Shown here piece after piece: positions 55,125 through 63,078 of a stretch of DNA of 64,000 nt. The stretch spans positions 558,001-622,000 of the forward strand of contig NZ_JAMLJJ010000001.1 of the NCBI RefSeq assembly GCF_023736155.1, written 5' to 3'. The notes beneath the pieces are model-generated. The model saw only the letters and a list, made by a program, of their open reading frames with translations. It was not told the DNA's origin and did no database searches. Every line of letters begins with the position of its first letter. Positions within the stretch are counted from its first letter, which is position 1. The position numbers and the translations under genes are program-made. This DNA is from Larsenimonas salina (lineage in GTDB: Bacteria; Pseudomonadota; Gammaproteobacteria; Pseudomonadales; Halomonadaceae).

Positions 55125-55623
55125 GGGACTCGGTGTTGGGAGAATGGGTGGGCCGGCCACATAAAAGGCGCTCGAAATTGTGAGGGGTCATCTCCGGCGG
55201 CAGACGGGCAAAGCTTCCGACCGCACGGGCAATCGTCTTCTCGGGCGCGTTGACCTGCCAGAGCGTACCCTCAACGGTTGCGATCGAGCCGGTCACGTTG
55301 ACGATAATGGCATTGGCGACCATTGCATGCCCGACACGGGCCGGGCGGTAGTGATCGATACGCAGATCAAGCGTCGGGCAGATTTCGGGGCGCCCCAGCC
55401 CGCACAGCACCGTTCCGGTACACAGCGTATCGAGCACCATGGTAATGACACCGCCGTGCACGAGCCCGCGGGAAAGATCGCCTGCAAACCACGGCTGCCA
55501 GGGCAGCCGCATTGTCACATCCCCTTTTGAAGCCTTGATCACCTCAAGCCCCGTTGCCCGGGTATGAGGCATGCCCTTGACGTAGCGCGTCATTGCGTAG
55601 CGCCAGTCCGTATCCTGTGTCAT
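55117..55623 (-). CDS. PaaI-family hotdog thioesterase (2)
   Basis: 168 residues from ATG 55623, six bases after GAGGA; earlier in-frame methionines have no support. The hotdog core has SRGLVHGGVITMVLDTLCTG near 50, LDLRIDHYRPA and the HGG motif with a later Asp as probable catalytic residue. Likely an acyl-CoA thioesterase. It begins eight bases before the ykvA-like gene ends on the same strand and overlaps the next thioesterase gene, so three genes form an operon. Confidence 0.86.
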   Translation of the reverse strand: MTQDTDWRYAMTRYVKGMPHTRATGLEVIKASKGDVTMRLPWQPWFAGDLSRGLVHGGVITMVLDTLCTGTVLCGLGRPEICPTLDLRIDHYRPARVGHAMVANAIIVNVTGSIATVEGTLWQVNAPEKTIARAVGSFARLPPEMTPHNFERLLCGRPTHSPNTESHV

Positions 55624-55630
55624 TGAATCC

Positions 55631-55957
55631 TCATGCATCACTTGGGCGCGCTGCGCGCCATTGTCGATAGTCCTCAAGCGACTCATCGAGTCGCGTCAGC
55701 AGCCAACCGCCGATGAAGAGATCATCGAGCCACCCCCAGCCGAGGATAAAGTCGGGGATCAGATCGAAGGGCGACACGATGTACACAAGCGTCAACACCA
55801 TCAGCGCCGTTGCCCGCTTGGGCAAGGGGCGATAGCTGCCTGACCACCAGTCGCGCAGGAGTAACCCGTAAGTCTTGACCGCTCGAACGATTCTAAAGAG
55901 AAGGCGGGATCGCCCCCCCAATAGACGAGAAAGCATACCGCCTTTGGCCTTTTTCAT
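55631..55957 (-). CDS. YkvA/DUF1232 small membrane protein
   Basis: 108 residues. The DUF1232 segment reads YIVSPFDLIPDFILGWGWLD, with two membrane stretches around it (ALMVLTLVYIVSPF and WLDDLFIGGWLLTRLD). Function is unknown for the family. SD AGGAG six bases before ATG. It heads an apparent operon with the two thioesterases. Confidence 0.85.
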   Translation of the reverse strand: MKKAKGGMLSRLLGGRSRLLFRIVRAVKTYGLLLRDWWSGSYRPLPKRATALMVLTLVYIVSPFDLIPDFILGWGWLDDLFIGGWLLTRLDESLEDYRQWRAARPSDA

Positions 55958-56101
55958 GGCATCTCCTGAATTCGGGTTGAGTCACACTGTTGAAAATTTG
56001 ACGGTTCTTTCTTCAAGGTTAGTCTGAAACCGCGCGCCCCAAAAGCGGTCTATCGCAGACCAAGCGGTCCACCGCTTCTTTATATCGCCAGGAGAACTCA
56101 G

Positions 56102-58048
56102 GTGACATTTCTAACTCGACTTTCCGCCGCCTGTTTGACCGGCGTGCTTTCGCTTTGGTTGCCAAACAGCACCTACGCCGATGACCGCGCGCTTAGAACC
56201 GCACTCGATGCCGCGCGCGCTCATCAGTGGCAGGCGATCGACGAAGCCAGTATCGATCAGCATGTTCTTTCAGGCTACATCGATTATCATCGCCTGAAAG
56301 CCAGGCTGCCCGGGCTTTCTCCCGAACAGGTCCAGCACTTCATCGACACCCACGATGATTCCCCCTTGAGCGTCTGGATGCGCGACGTCGCCATCGGCGC
56401 CTACGGCCGAGCCGGTCGATTCAATGAGCTGCGCGAGGTCAGCGGCGGCAACGCACCCAACGGCGTCGCACGCCAATGCTACTTCTACCGCGCCTACCTT
56501 GGCATCGATAACCAGAAAGCCATCGACGGCGGCCGCGCCCTTTGGAACGTCGGCCGCTCTCAGGACAACGCCTGCGATCCCTTGTTCGATGCGCTCAGAG
56601 CCCAGGGGGCCATTGGTGACGCGCAGATCTGGTCTCGACTGATCAAGGCCTGGGAAGCCGGCAACGACGGACTTGCCAATTATCTGAGCGACCTTCTGAG
56701 CCCAAGCTGGCAGCCCGCCGCCTCGACCTATGAACAGCTTTCAAAGACGCCCGAGCGTATTGCGACAGTTGACCAAAAGGCCTTCTCGCGCCCGGTACTG
56801 AACTCCCTGTTCGAAGCCGCCTTTCACAGCCTGACCCGTCAGAACACGCAGACAGCACTGACGCTCTGGCAACGACTTGGCCCGAACGCCCCCGTCACCG
56901 CAGAGACCCGAAAGGCCATCGAGCACGATCTCGCCTTTTATACTCTGGTTCGTGATCACGACGAGAATTTCGACTGGGTCGACGCCACTCTGACCTCACT
57001 CGATCAGGAAGACCTTTTTGAGCTCAGAGTGCGCACGGCACTGGCGCGTGGCCAATGGGCGATTGTAAAACGCTGGGTCGAGCGGATGCCGGACGAGCAA
57101 CGCACCGACGCCCGCTGGCAGTACTGGCTGGCTCGCGCCGAACAAGCACTTGGTCAAGAGAGCCAGGCGCTCGAGCACTATCAGGCCGCAGCCACACAGC
57201 GAAGCTTTTTCGGGTTCGCAGCCGCTGACAAGGTCGGTCGGCCCTATGACTTGAATCAGGACCAGCGCGACAAGGCCCTTTACGCACTCGCCGAGCTCGA
57301 TAAACTGCCGGCCATCCAGCGTATCAACGCGCTCGAGCGTATCGGGGAAAGCGGGCTTGCCAGAACCGAATGGTTCTATTTGATCGACCGATCAACGGAT
57401 GAGCGCGTGTATGAGCTTGCCCACTACGCGCTTCAACATGAATGGTTCGACCTGGCCGTATTTACCTCCATTCGAAGCAAGCAGTGGGACGCACTCAGCT
57501 GGCGTTTCCCACCGGCCTACGCCGAGCTTTTCAAGCAACAGGCGCGGGAAAATAACGTAAGCCCGTATCTACTGATGGGCATTGCCCGTCGCGAAAGCGC
57601 CTTCAACCCCGAAGCGCGCTCATCGGCCGGAGCGGTAGGCTTGATGCAGCTGATGCCGGGCACCGCACGCCATGTCAGTAAGCGCAAGAATTTGCCTTAT
57701 GAGGGGCCAGCCAGCCTGACTCAGGTCGTACCCAATGTGCAACTGGGCAGCGCTTACATCAAATCGATGCTCGACCGGTATCGTGGCAACCGGGTCGCCG
57801 CTATCGCGGCCTATAATGCAGGCCCGGGCCGTGTCGACCGCTGGCTTACGCAAGGCAATCAGCCCTTTGATCTATTCGTCGAGTCGATTCCCTTTCGCGA
57901 AACCCGCGATTACGTCCAGGCGGTTCTGGCCTATCAGGTCATTTTCGAAAGTCTTGCCAAGGGCACCACAAAGGATGTTGCCATGATGAGCGCCCAGGAA
58001 CGTCAGATACGTTACGACAGCGCACTTCTGGCCCACCGCAACGACTGA
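56102..58048 (+). CDS. slt: Soluble lytic murein transglycosylase
   Basis: 648 residues starting with GTG, seven bases after AGGAG. Signal peptide ending STYADD, a long alpha-superhelical U/L domain (about 30-470), and a C-terminal lysozyme-like domain with RRESAFNPEARSSAGAVG, including the catalytic Glu, and LMQLMPGTA plus AAYNAGPGRVDRW. It cleaves peptidoglycan to 1,6-anhydromuramyl products in the periplasm. The stop lies one base from the stop of the convergent exoD-like gene. Confidence 0.94.
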   Translation: MTFLTRLSAACLTGVLSLWLPNSTYADDRALRTALDAARAHQWQAIDEASIDQHVLSGYIDYHRLKARLPGLSPEQVQHFIDTHDDSPLSVWMRDVAIGAYGRAGRFNELREVSGGNAPNGVARQCYFYRAYLGIDNQKAIDGGRALWNVGRSQDNACDPLFDALRAQGAIGDAQIWSRLIKAWEAGNDGLANYLSDLLSPSWQPAASTYEQLSKTPERIATVDQKAFSRPVLNSLFEAAFHSLTRQNTQTALTLWQRLGPNAPVTAETRKAIEHDLAFYTLVRDHDENFDWVDATLTSLDQEDLFELRVRTALARGQWAIVKRWVERMPDEQRTDARWQYWLARAEQALGQESQALEHYQAAATQRSFFGFAAADKVGRPYDLNQDQRDKALYALAELDKLPAIQRINALERIGESGLARTEWFYLIDRSTDERVYELAHYALQHEWFDLAVFTSIRSKQWDALSWRFPPAYAELFKQQARENNVSPYLLMGIARRESAFNPEARSSAGAVGLMQLMPGTARHVSKRKNLPYEGPASLTQVVPNVQLGSAYIKSMLDRYRGNRVAAIAAYNAGPGRVDRWLTQGNQPFDLFVESIPFRETRDYVQAVLAYQVIFESLAKGTTKDVAMMSAQERQIRYDSALLAHRND

Positions 58049-58049
58049 G

Positions 58050-58625
58050 TCAGATAAGCGTCGCGATCCAGACGCTTCCGCCGAGGGCCACAGCAAGGCC
58101 GCCCAGGATGGCCACTCCATCCTGGGCAACAATGCCAAGCCCGATCAGTGTCAGAGTAAACCCCGGCACGGCGGCGGCAAACGGCAGCAGTTCAAGCGGA
58201 ATCATCGCAGCGCCCAACAGCGCAATAAAGACAGCAAGCACCCGCAATACGCCGGTACTTGCCGCCCATTGGCATCGTGGCTTTAAAAGCTTGTCCACCT
58301 TGCGGGTAAAGGGTTTGATCTTCTTGATGGTTTTTTGAAGCGTTTCACGCGAGATTGACCGCTCTTTCAATCTCGTCGGCAACCAGGGAGACTTTTTGCC
58401 CATGGCCAGCTGAATGGCCATCAACGCGATGAAGATACCGCAACACGATGGAATACCGGGCACTGCCCCGGTCGGGAGCCAGGCAATCAGGGCTGGAATC
58501 GTAATCAGCGGCCCGAACCCTCGCCCCTCGAAAATCTCCAAAATGTCGCCAAGGCTTGTTTCATCCCCCTCGACGTTATCGTCAAGCGTTTCCAAAAGCC
58601 CGGTCAGTTCAATGCGTTGTGCCAT
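58050..58625 (-). CDS. ExoD-family membrane protein
   Basis: 191 residues with several membrane segments and the ExoD landmarks LGDILEIFEGRGFGPLITIP near 26 and GIFIALMAIQLAMGKKSPWLP near 63. ExoD is linked to exopolysaccharide synthesis in Sinorhizobium; the biochemical role is unknown. SD AAGGAC before the ATG. It is end-to-end with slt. Confidence 0.85.
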   Translation of the reverse strand: MAQRIELTGLLETLDDNVEGDETSLGDILEIFEGRGFGPLITIPALIAWLPTGAVPGIPSCCGIFIALMAIQLAMGKKSPWLPTRLKERSISRETLQKTIKKIKPFTRKVDKLLKPRCQWAASTGVLRVLAVFIALLGAAMIPLELLPFAAAVPGFTLTLIGLGIVAQDGVAILGGLAVALGGSVWIATLI

Positions 58626-58704
58626 GTTAAGTCCTTTAAAGGTTGGTCTCGCGTTCTATCCATGAACGCGCGGTGGATAGGTTATTTTCTTTCCAATAAT
58701 GCGT

Positions 58705-59634
58705 TTAACGCTCGCCCCGGCTATCCACGCCCCGGTAGGACTCCGCTTCGATGAACATGCGTTTGATGCTTTCGTGCTCAGCCTTCATCTGGCGGTCCAG
58801 GTCAGCGATACAGCCTTCGATCTCCGAGGCGCTCGCCTCTCGTCTGAAACGAACACTGATGTTGACCAGTACGAAATCCGGGCCCATGTGCATCGTGAGC
58901 ACTTCATGCACGCGCTCGACCAGAGGCGCCTTTTCAGCAAGCTCGCGAATGCGGCTGACCACATTCGAGTTCGCGCTTTCACCGATCAGAAGCCCCTTGG
59001 TTTCCGTCGCAAGCCAGACGGCCGTGCCGGCCAGAATCAAGCCGATGACAATCGAGGCTGCGCCGTCAAATACCGGGTTTCCGGTCCACTGACTCAGCGC
59101 AACACCAGCCATGGCAACAACCAACCCCAGAAGCGCGGCCGAATCCTCGAACACGACCATGAACAGCGAGGGGTCCTTGCCCCGCCGTACGGCCTGAACG
59201 TAACTCCACTTGCCCTTGGCCTTTCGAAACTGATGCAGCGCAAACGCCCACGAGGCGCCCTCGAACAAAATGCCAAGCCCGAGCACGATATAGTTGATCA
59301 TCGGGCTGGTCATCGGTTCGGGATTCAACACATGTGAAATACCTTCGAACAGCGACACCCCAGCGCCAATCGAGAAGATCAGCATCGCGACCACAAAGCT
59401 CCAGAAGTAGACTTCCTTGCCGTAGCCGAATGGGAACTGTGCATCCGGCGGCCGCTGGGCGCGCTTCATCCCAAGCAACAGCAATACCTGGTTGCCGGTA
59501 TCGACCACCGAGTGAATTCCCTCCGACAGCATGGCGGAACTCCCCGTGATGCCCCCGGCGATGAATTTGGTGATCGCAATCAGAAGGTTCCCGGCCATGG
59601 CCGCGTAGATAACAGGTTTGGATTCCGCCGACAT
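58705..59634 (-). CDS. Cation diffusion facilitator (CDF) family transporter
   Basis: 309 residues with six membrane segments and the family sites EGIHSVVDTGNQ (Asp in the second metal-site helix) and SIVIGLILAGTAVWLATETK. A cytosolic C-terminal domain binds metal or stabilises the dimer. It should export divalent cations (Zn2+, Fe2+, Mn2+ or similar) for H+; metal unknown. The TM2 gene ends just one base upstream (TAA directly abuts ATG), so the pair is tightly coupled. Confidence 0.9.
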   Translation of the reverse strand: MSAESKPVIYAAMAGNLLIAITKFIAGGITGSSAMLSEGIHSVVDTGNQVLLLLGMKRAQRPPDAQFPFGYGKEVYFWSFVVAMLIFSIGAGVSLFEGISHVLNPEPMTSPMINYIVLGLGILFEGASWAFALHQFRKAKGKWSYVQAVRRGKDPSLFMVVFEDSAALLGLVVAMAGVALSQWTGNPVFDGAASIVIGLILAGTAVWLATETKGLLIGESANSNVVSRIRELAEKAPLVERVHEVLTMHMGPDFVLVNISVRFRREASASEIEGCIADLDRQMKAEHESIKRMFIEAESYRGVDSRGER

Positions 59635-60078
59635 TTACAGATCCTTCCCGAGTCGCTTGCCGTCATCGCGGGCATTGCACTCGCTCAACTGCTGATTGAG
59701 TGTCCAGAAATCATAGAGAATTCCGAGCAAGAACAGCCCACCGGTCAGAAGATAGATAATGCCGGTCACGATCTTTCGCATGTAGAACCGATGCAGACCA
59801 AACACACCGGTAAAGGTCAACAAGAGCCAGCTCAGGGAGTAGTCGATCGGACCGTTTCGAAAGCGCGTGGTCGCCTCTCGGGCCATGGAAGGGATCAGCA
59901 ATAGATCGATGATCCAGCCGACGAAGAAAAGCCCCAGGGTAAAAAACCAGAGCGTGCCTGTCAGCGGCTTGCCGTAGTAGAACCGGTGTGCGCCCATGAA
60001 GCCGAAAATCCAGAGCACATAGCCGAGCCAGAGATTGTGGGTAGGTGCGCGTTGATCAGAAGTGGATGCGTGGGTCAT
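59635..60078 (-). CDS. TM2-domain protein with two tandem TM2 units
   Basis: 147 residues. Two TM2 units are visible: one with IFGFMGAHRFYYGKPLTGTL, then FFVGWIIDLLLIP, and one with TFTGVFGLHRFYMRKIVTGI, then LYDFWTLNQQL. Each has the HRFY motif and a closing Asp, with two membrane helices. TM2 proteins are widespread, of unknown biochemical function. The gene's stop codon directly abuts the CDF start, suggesting a shared role in the membrane. Confidence 0.85.
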   Translation of the reverse strand: MTHASTSDQRAPTHNLWLGYVLWIFGFMGAHRFYYGKPLTGTLWFFTLGLFFVGWIIDLLLIPSMAREATTRFRNGPIDYSLSWLLLTFTGVFGLHRFYMRKIVTGIIYLLTGGLFLLGILYDFWTLNQQLSECNARDDGKRLGKDL

Positions 60079-60131
60079 GGCAGTTCAAATAGAAAGTGGA
60101 CAAATGAGGCGCAATTGTGACAGCCGGGCGC

Positions 60132-60584
60132 TTATAAGGTACAGCGCATTTCGATCAAACCGGTGCGATCGTCGAAATAACGCCTGAAATGAAACCCGGC
60201 GCGCTCATAAAGGCGCCTTGCCGGGTTGTTCTCAAATACCTTGAGCTCAACGCTTGTCGCAGGCCCGCCCCGCTGAAGCGCAATCCAGTCATCGAGCACG
60301 CGCCCCCCAAGGCCCTGACCGCGGCACGCCTCGATCAGGTGAAACTCACGGAGATAACCGACTCGCCCCTGAATGTCCCAACCGATGAAGCCGTCTCGAG
60401 GGCCTGAGTATTGAATGATCGCGGCCTCCATCTTGGGCCAGAGATCCATGAACTTGCGGCGGCTGAACGCCATGTGCCGCATGCGCCAATAGGGTGACAT
60501 TGTCTGATTGACGAGCGCGCAGGCGAACTCCGCGTCCGCCGGATGGGTCGCGGCCCGCCAGTAGGCAGGCCAATGGGCAGTCAT
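60132..60584 (-). CDS. GNAT-family N-acetyltransferase
   Basis: 150 residues. The acetyl-CoA loop region is RGQGLGGRVLDDWIALQ near 87, and LKVFENNPARRLYERAGF near 113 is the family C-terminal pattern. It transfers an acetyl group to an amine of unknown substrate. Its ATG overlaps the stop of the upstream 2OG-oxygenase gene by four bases (ATGA), so the two are coupled. Substrates may be linked. Confidence 0.87.
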   Translation of the reverse strand: MTAHWPAYWRAATHPADAEFACALVNQTMSPYWRMRHMAFSRRKFMDLWPKMEAAIIQYSGPRDGFIGWDIQGRVGYLREFHLIEACRGQGLGGRVLDDWIALQRGGPATSVELKVFENNPARRLYERAGFHFRRYFDDRTGLIEMRCTL

Positions 60585-61420
60585 ATAACGCCTAGTTCCT
60601 TGAGCCGTTCCTTGAGATAACTGTCGGCAGTATAGCGCTCTGACAATACGACATCCGGTTTGGGATGAAGAAACAAAGGCAGCGACAGTCGTGCGCGACG
60701 TGCGGACGCGCCATCGGGATTGACAACACGATGGGTGGTCGACGGGAAATGGCCCTGAGACGCTTCCTGAAGCATATCGCCGACATTGATGATCAATTGG
60801 CCCGGGTCACTTGGCACCGGCAGCCACTCCCCATCGCGCCCCTTGACCTCAAGGCCAGGTTCATTGGAGGCCGGCAACAGCGTAATCAGATTGATGTCTT
60901 CATGGGCCGCAGCGCGCACCGCATCCACCGGAGCGTCGTTTGGGATCGGCGGATAGTAGAGCACTCGAAGAAGCGTCTGCTGACTGCCGTCAATCATGGA
61001 TGAAAGCGATTGGCTGTACTGCGTGGCAACGGCTTCTGGGGTGTGCGCTTCTATCCAGGAGAGCAACTCGCCGGCGAGCGCATCAGCCTGGCGGTAGTAC
61101 TCACGAATATCCTGCTCGAGCGCATCCGGCACTTTCCCCCACGGATAGACGTGGTAATACTCTTTCAAGTCCTTCTGTGAGCTGCCCTTGGCGGTTTCGG
61201 AAACGTCAGGCGGGAAATAGCCGTCCTGAGTGCTCGGATCGAAACGCCACTGAGCCTTGTCGTCCGAGCTGAAAAAGTGCGCCCACTGCTCGTAGATTCG
61301 TTCAACCAGATCCATGTCCAGCGGATGATTACGGAGCACTCCGAACCCGGTTTCCCTGAGGGAAGTCGTGAAGTGTTCGGCGGCATTTACACTAGTGTAA
61401 TCGACGTTTTGTACCGGCAT
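60581..61420 (-). CDS. 2-Oxoglutarate/Fe(II)-dependent oxygenase (isopenicillin N synthase-like)
   Basis: 279 residues from ATG 61420, just after GAGAGG; the frame continues upstream without support. The DIOX_N part ([20 protein letters not shown]) leads to the double-stranded beta-helix core: [13 protein letters not shown] supplies the HxD metal pair, and [11 protein letters not shown] provides the distal His with a later Arg-x-Ser (RARLSLPLF). It would hydroxylate or otherwise oxidise a small molecule using O2 and 2-oxoglutarate. Substrate unknown. Coupled to the GNAT gene. Confidence 0.88.
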   Translation of the reverse strand: MPVQNVDYTSVNAAEHFTTSLRETGFGVLRNHPLDMDLVERIYEQWAHFFSSDDKAQWRFDPSTQDGYFPPDVSETAKGSSQKDLKEYYHVYPWGKVPDALEQDIREYYRQADALAGELLSWIEAHTPEAVATQYSQSLSSMIDGSQQTLLRVLYYPPIPNDAPVDAVRAAAHEDINLITLLPASNEPGLEVKGRDGEWLPVPSDPGQLIINVGDMLQEASQGHFPSTTHRVVNPDGASARRARLSLPLFLHPKPDVVLSERYTADSYLKERLKELGVI

Positions 61421-61649
61421 AAACCCTCTCTTATATGTCGCTGAAATTCGCATTAATACTAACGCATACACCCCCAAAAATAAGCTTGACGATATTTTTA
61501 GAGTGACGCATTCTGATTTTGTAGGTTTGCAGGTGATGTCTCGGCGTGATCTGAGTGTCGATAGATCAAGCGATCTATTTTCCCCTGATAAGCCCAACGC
61601 TACACGGGCCTCGGCTCGAAGTCTTCAGCAAGTAAGAAAGGAAAACGAC
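61421..61649 (+). promoter_or_regulatory. Promoter and long 5' leader of the cold-shock gene
   Basis: A 229-base gap between the divergent oxygenase and csp starts. TTGACG (61486-61491) is a possible -35 with CATTCT 17 bases later as a weak -10, giving a leader of roughly 130 bases, as long as the leaders that control cold-shock mRNA. A minus-strand promoter for the oxygenase must also lie here. No motif is certain. Confidence 0.4.
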
Positions 61650-61856
61650 ATGGCAACTGGCACTGTCAAATGGTTCAACGACACCAAAGGCTACGGCTTC
61701 ATTTCGCCAGACGATGGTGGCGATGACCTCTTTGCACATTTCTCCGAAATCCAGGCAGACGGCTTCAAGTCCCTGCAGGATGGACAGAAAGTGTCTTTTG
61801 AAGTGACCCAAGGCAAGAAAGGCCTGCAAGCCGCGAACATCAAGATCGTCAACTAA
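61650..61856 (+). CDS. Cold-shock domain protein, CspA family
   Basis: 68 residues from ATG 61650 (AAAGGA seven bases upstream). [20 protein letters not shown] and [17 protein letters not shown] carry the RNP1 (KGYGFIS) and RNP2-like (LFAHFS) motifs. It binds single-stranded RNA and DNA in the cytosol and acts as an RNA chaperone, often during cold or other stress. An in-frame extension to 61503 is not needed. A strong terminator follows. Confidence 0.95.
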   Translation: MATGTVKWFNDTKGYGFISPDDGGDDLFAHFSEIQADGFKSLQDGQKVSFEVTQGKKGLQAANIKIVN

Positions 61857-61879
61857 GCAATTTAGTGTGACTGTTCCAG

Positions 61880-61907
61880 AAAACCCGCTCATCGAGCGGG
61901 TTTTTTT
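61880..61907 (+). terminator. Terminator after the cold-shock gene
   Basis: CCCGCTC/GAGCGGG (61884-61890 with 61894-61900), loop ATC, flanked by AAAA and seven T. Confidence 0.93.
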
Positions 61908-61933
61908 ATGGCCACGGGCCAGAAAGGCGCCAT

Positions 61934-61964
61934 AAAAAAGCCCCACCGTCAGGCAGGGCTTTTT
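61934..61964 (-). terminator. Terminator after the Met/Asp-rich lipoprotein gene
   Basis: AAAAAGCCC/GGGCTTTTT (61935-61943 with 61956-61964) with a loosely paired 12-base centre; T-rich on the minus strand and, by symmetry, possibly bidirectional. Confidence 0.75.
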
Positions 61965-61984
61965 CAAACAGAGCGATGTAGGTC

Positions 61985-62446
61985 TTACTGGGTGTTTTCG
62001 CTGCTGTTGTTGAACTGCTCGGCGTTTTCGGCACCGCTCATGGTTGCCGAGGAATCGGCGCCTGCGCCGGCTTTGGCCTCAGAGCTTTTCACGGCGTCGT
62101 CCTGCTCGCCCATGCTGTTGTCGTCTTCCTGCATGCTTTCCATGGTGTTGCTGCTGTTGGTCGCATCAGACTCATCCGAGCCCATGGTGTCTTCAGAATC
62201 CATGTCGCCATCTGTCATGCTGTCGGAGTCGGTGTCCATGCCCTGATCGTGCTGCATGCTGTCATCAGAACCCTGTGACATGCCCGACTCGGTACCGGTC
62301 GTGGTGCCGTCCTGCTGCATCTCGGCATTTTCCTGGCTTTGCTGCTGGTCAGAACCAGGCGCATCGTCGCCATTGTCACCGCAGGCGCTAAGACCCAGGG
62401 CCATAACGAACGCAAGGCTTGCTGCAGAAAGTGTCTTGATTGTCAT
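61985..62446 (-). CDS. Low-complexity Met/Asp/Ser-rich lipoprotein
   Basis: 153 residues from ATG 62446; AAGGAG lies eleven bases upstream, and an upstream GTG sits too close to it. A lipobox LSAC marks a lipoprotein. The rest is low-complexity: repeated Met with Asp, Ser, Gln and Glu (SDDSMQHDQGMDTDSDSMTD and similar), with no recognisable domain. Met- and acid-rich disordered stretches can bind Cu or other metals, but no function is established. It may be lineage-specific. Convergent with the cold-shock gene; 153 bases from the deaminase gene. Confidence 0.72.
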   Translation of the reverse strand: MTIKTLSAASLAFVMALGLSACGDNGDDAPGSDQQQSQENAEMQQDGTTTGTESGMSQGSDDSMQHDQGMDTDSDSMTDGDMDSEDTMGSDESDATNSSNTMESMQEDDNSMGEQDDAVKSSEAKAGAGADSSATMSGAENAEQFNNSSENTQ

Positions 62447-62599
62447 GATACCGTTCACTCCTTGATAAAAATTGCGAAATGCAATGTGTCCTTCGTCCCG
62501 CGCGACCGAAGCCGTTCACTCGTATTTATGGCTTTAATGTATGAGTGACATGGGACATCGTTCTAACATTCGCCTCTGACGATGTCGAGTCCATGACGC

Positions 62600-63058
62600 T
62601 TAACGCCGCGGCGCGCCGACATCCTCTCCGATGTCTTCAAACCAGATATCCGGGCGAGTGTCGATGAAGCGAGCCATCAGATGCTTGCACTCGGGGTCAT
62701 CAAGTACCTCAAGTCGAACCCCCTTGGCCTCAAGCGCCGACTCCGCGCCCATGAAGGTTGTATTTTCACCGATCACGACGTGTTTTATACCGTAGAGTTC
62801 GATTGCACCGGAGCACATCGGGCACGGTGATAGCGTGGTATAGAGCGTACACGCCCGATAGACCTCGGCCGGGAGTCGACCGGCATGTTCGAGCGCACTC
62901 ATTTCGCCGTGCAAGACCGCGCTGCCCTTCTGTACGCGCTGATTGCGGCCGCGGCCAAGAATCCGACCCTGATGCACAAGCACCGAGCCGATGGGCACAC
63001 CGCCTTCCTCAAACCCCTGGCGGGCCTCGTCAAGGGCGGCTTTCATGAATTCATCCAT
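62600..63058 (-). CDS. Yeast-type (Fcy1-like) cytosine/nucleoside deaminase
   Basis: 152 residues from ATG 63058, five bases after AGGGAG. Zinc ligands and catalytic residues: His50 and Glu52 in LHGEMSALEHAG, Cys79 and Cys82 in LSPCPMCSGAIELYG. From memory the sequence is strikingly like yeast Fcy1: EEGGVPIGSVLVHQG, LGRGRNQRVQKGSAVLHGE, TLYTTLSPCPMCSGAIELYG and the C-terminus FIDTRPDIWFEDIGE. Yeast Fcy1 turns cytosine into uracil and activates 5-fluorocytosine. Most bacteria use unrelated CodA (amidohydrolase) for this step. A guanine- or tRNA-adenosine deaminase (TadA-like) reading is less likely, given the close C-terminal match. It starts 20 bases after the YegS-like gene. Confidence 0.85.
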   Translation of the reverse strand: MDEFMKAALDEARQGFEEGGVPIGSVLVHQGRILGRGRNQRVQKGSAVLHGEMSALEHAGRLPAEVYRACTLYTTLSPCPMCSGAIELYGIKHVVIGENTTFMGAESALEAKGVRLEVLDDPECKHLMARFIDTRPDIWFEDIGEDVGAPRR

Positions 63059-63078
63059 ACTTTCTCCCTGCTGTCGGG

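Noticed and set aside
61503-61649. In-frame N-terminal extension of the cold-shock protein
   Set aside because: Cold-shock proteins start at MATGTVKWF, which has its own good SD; the extension has no family match and fits a long leader better.
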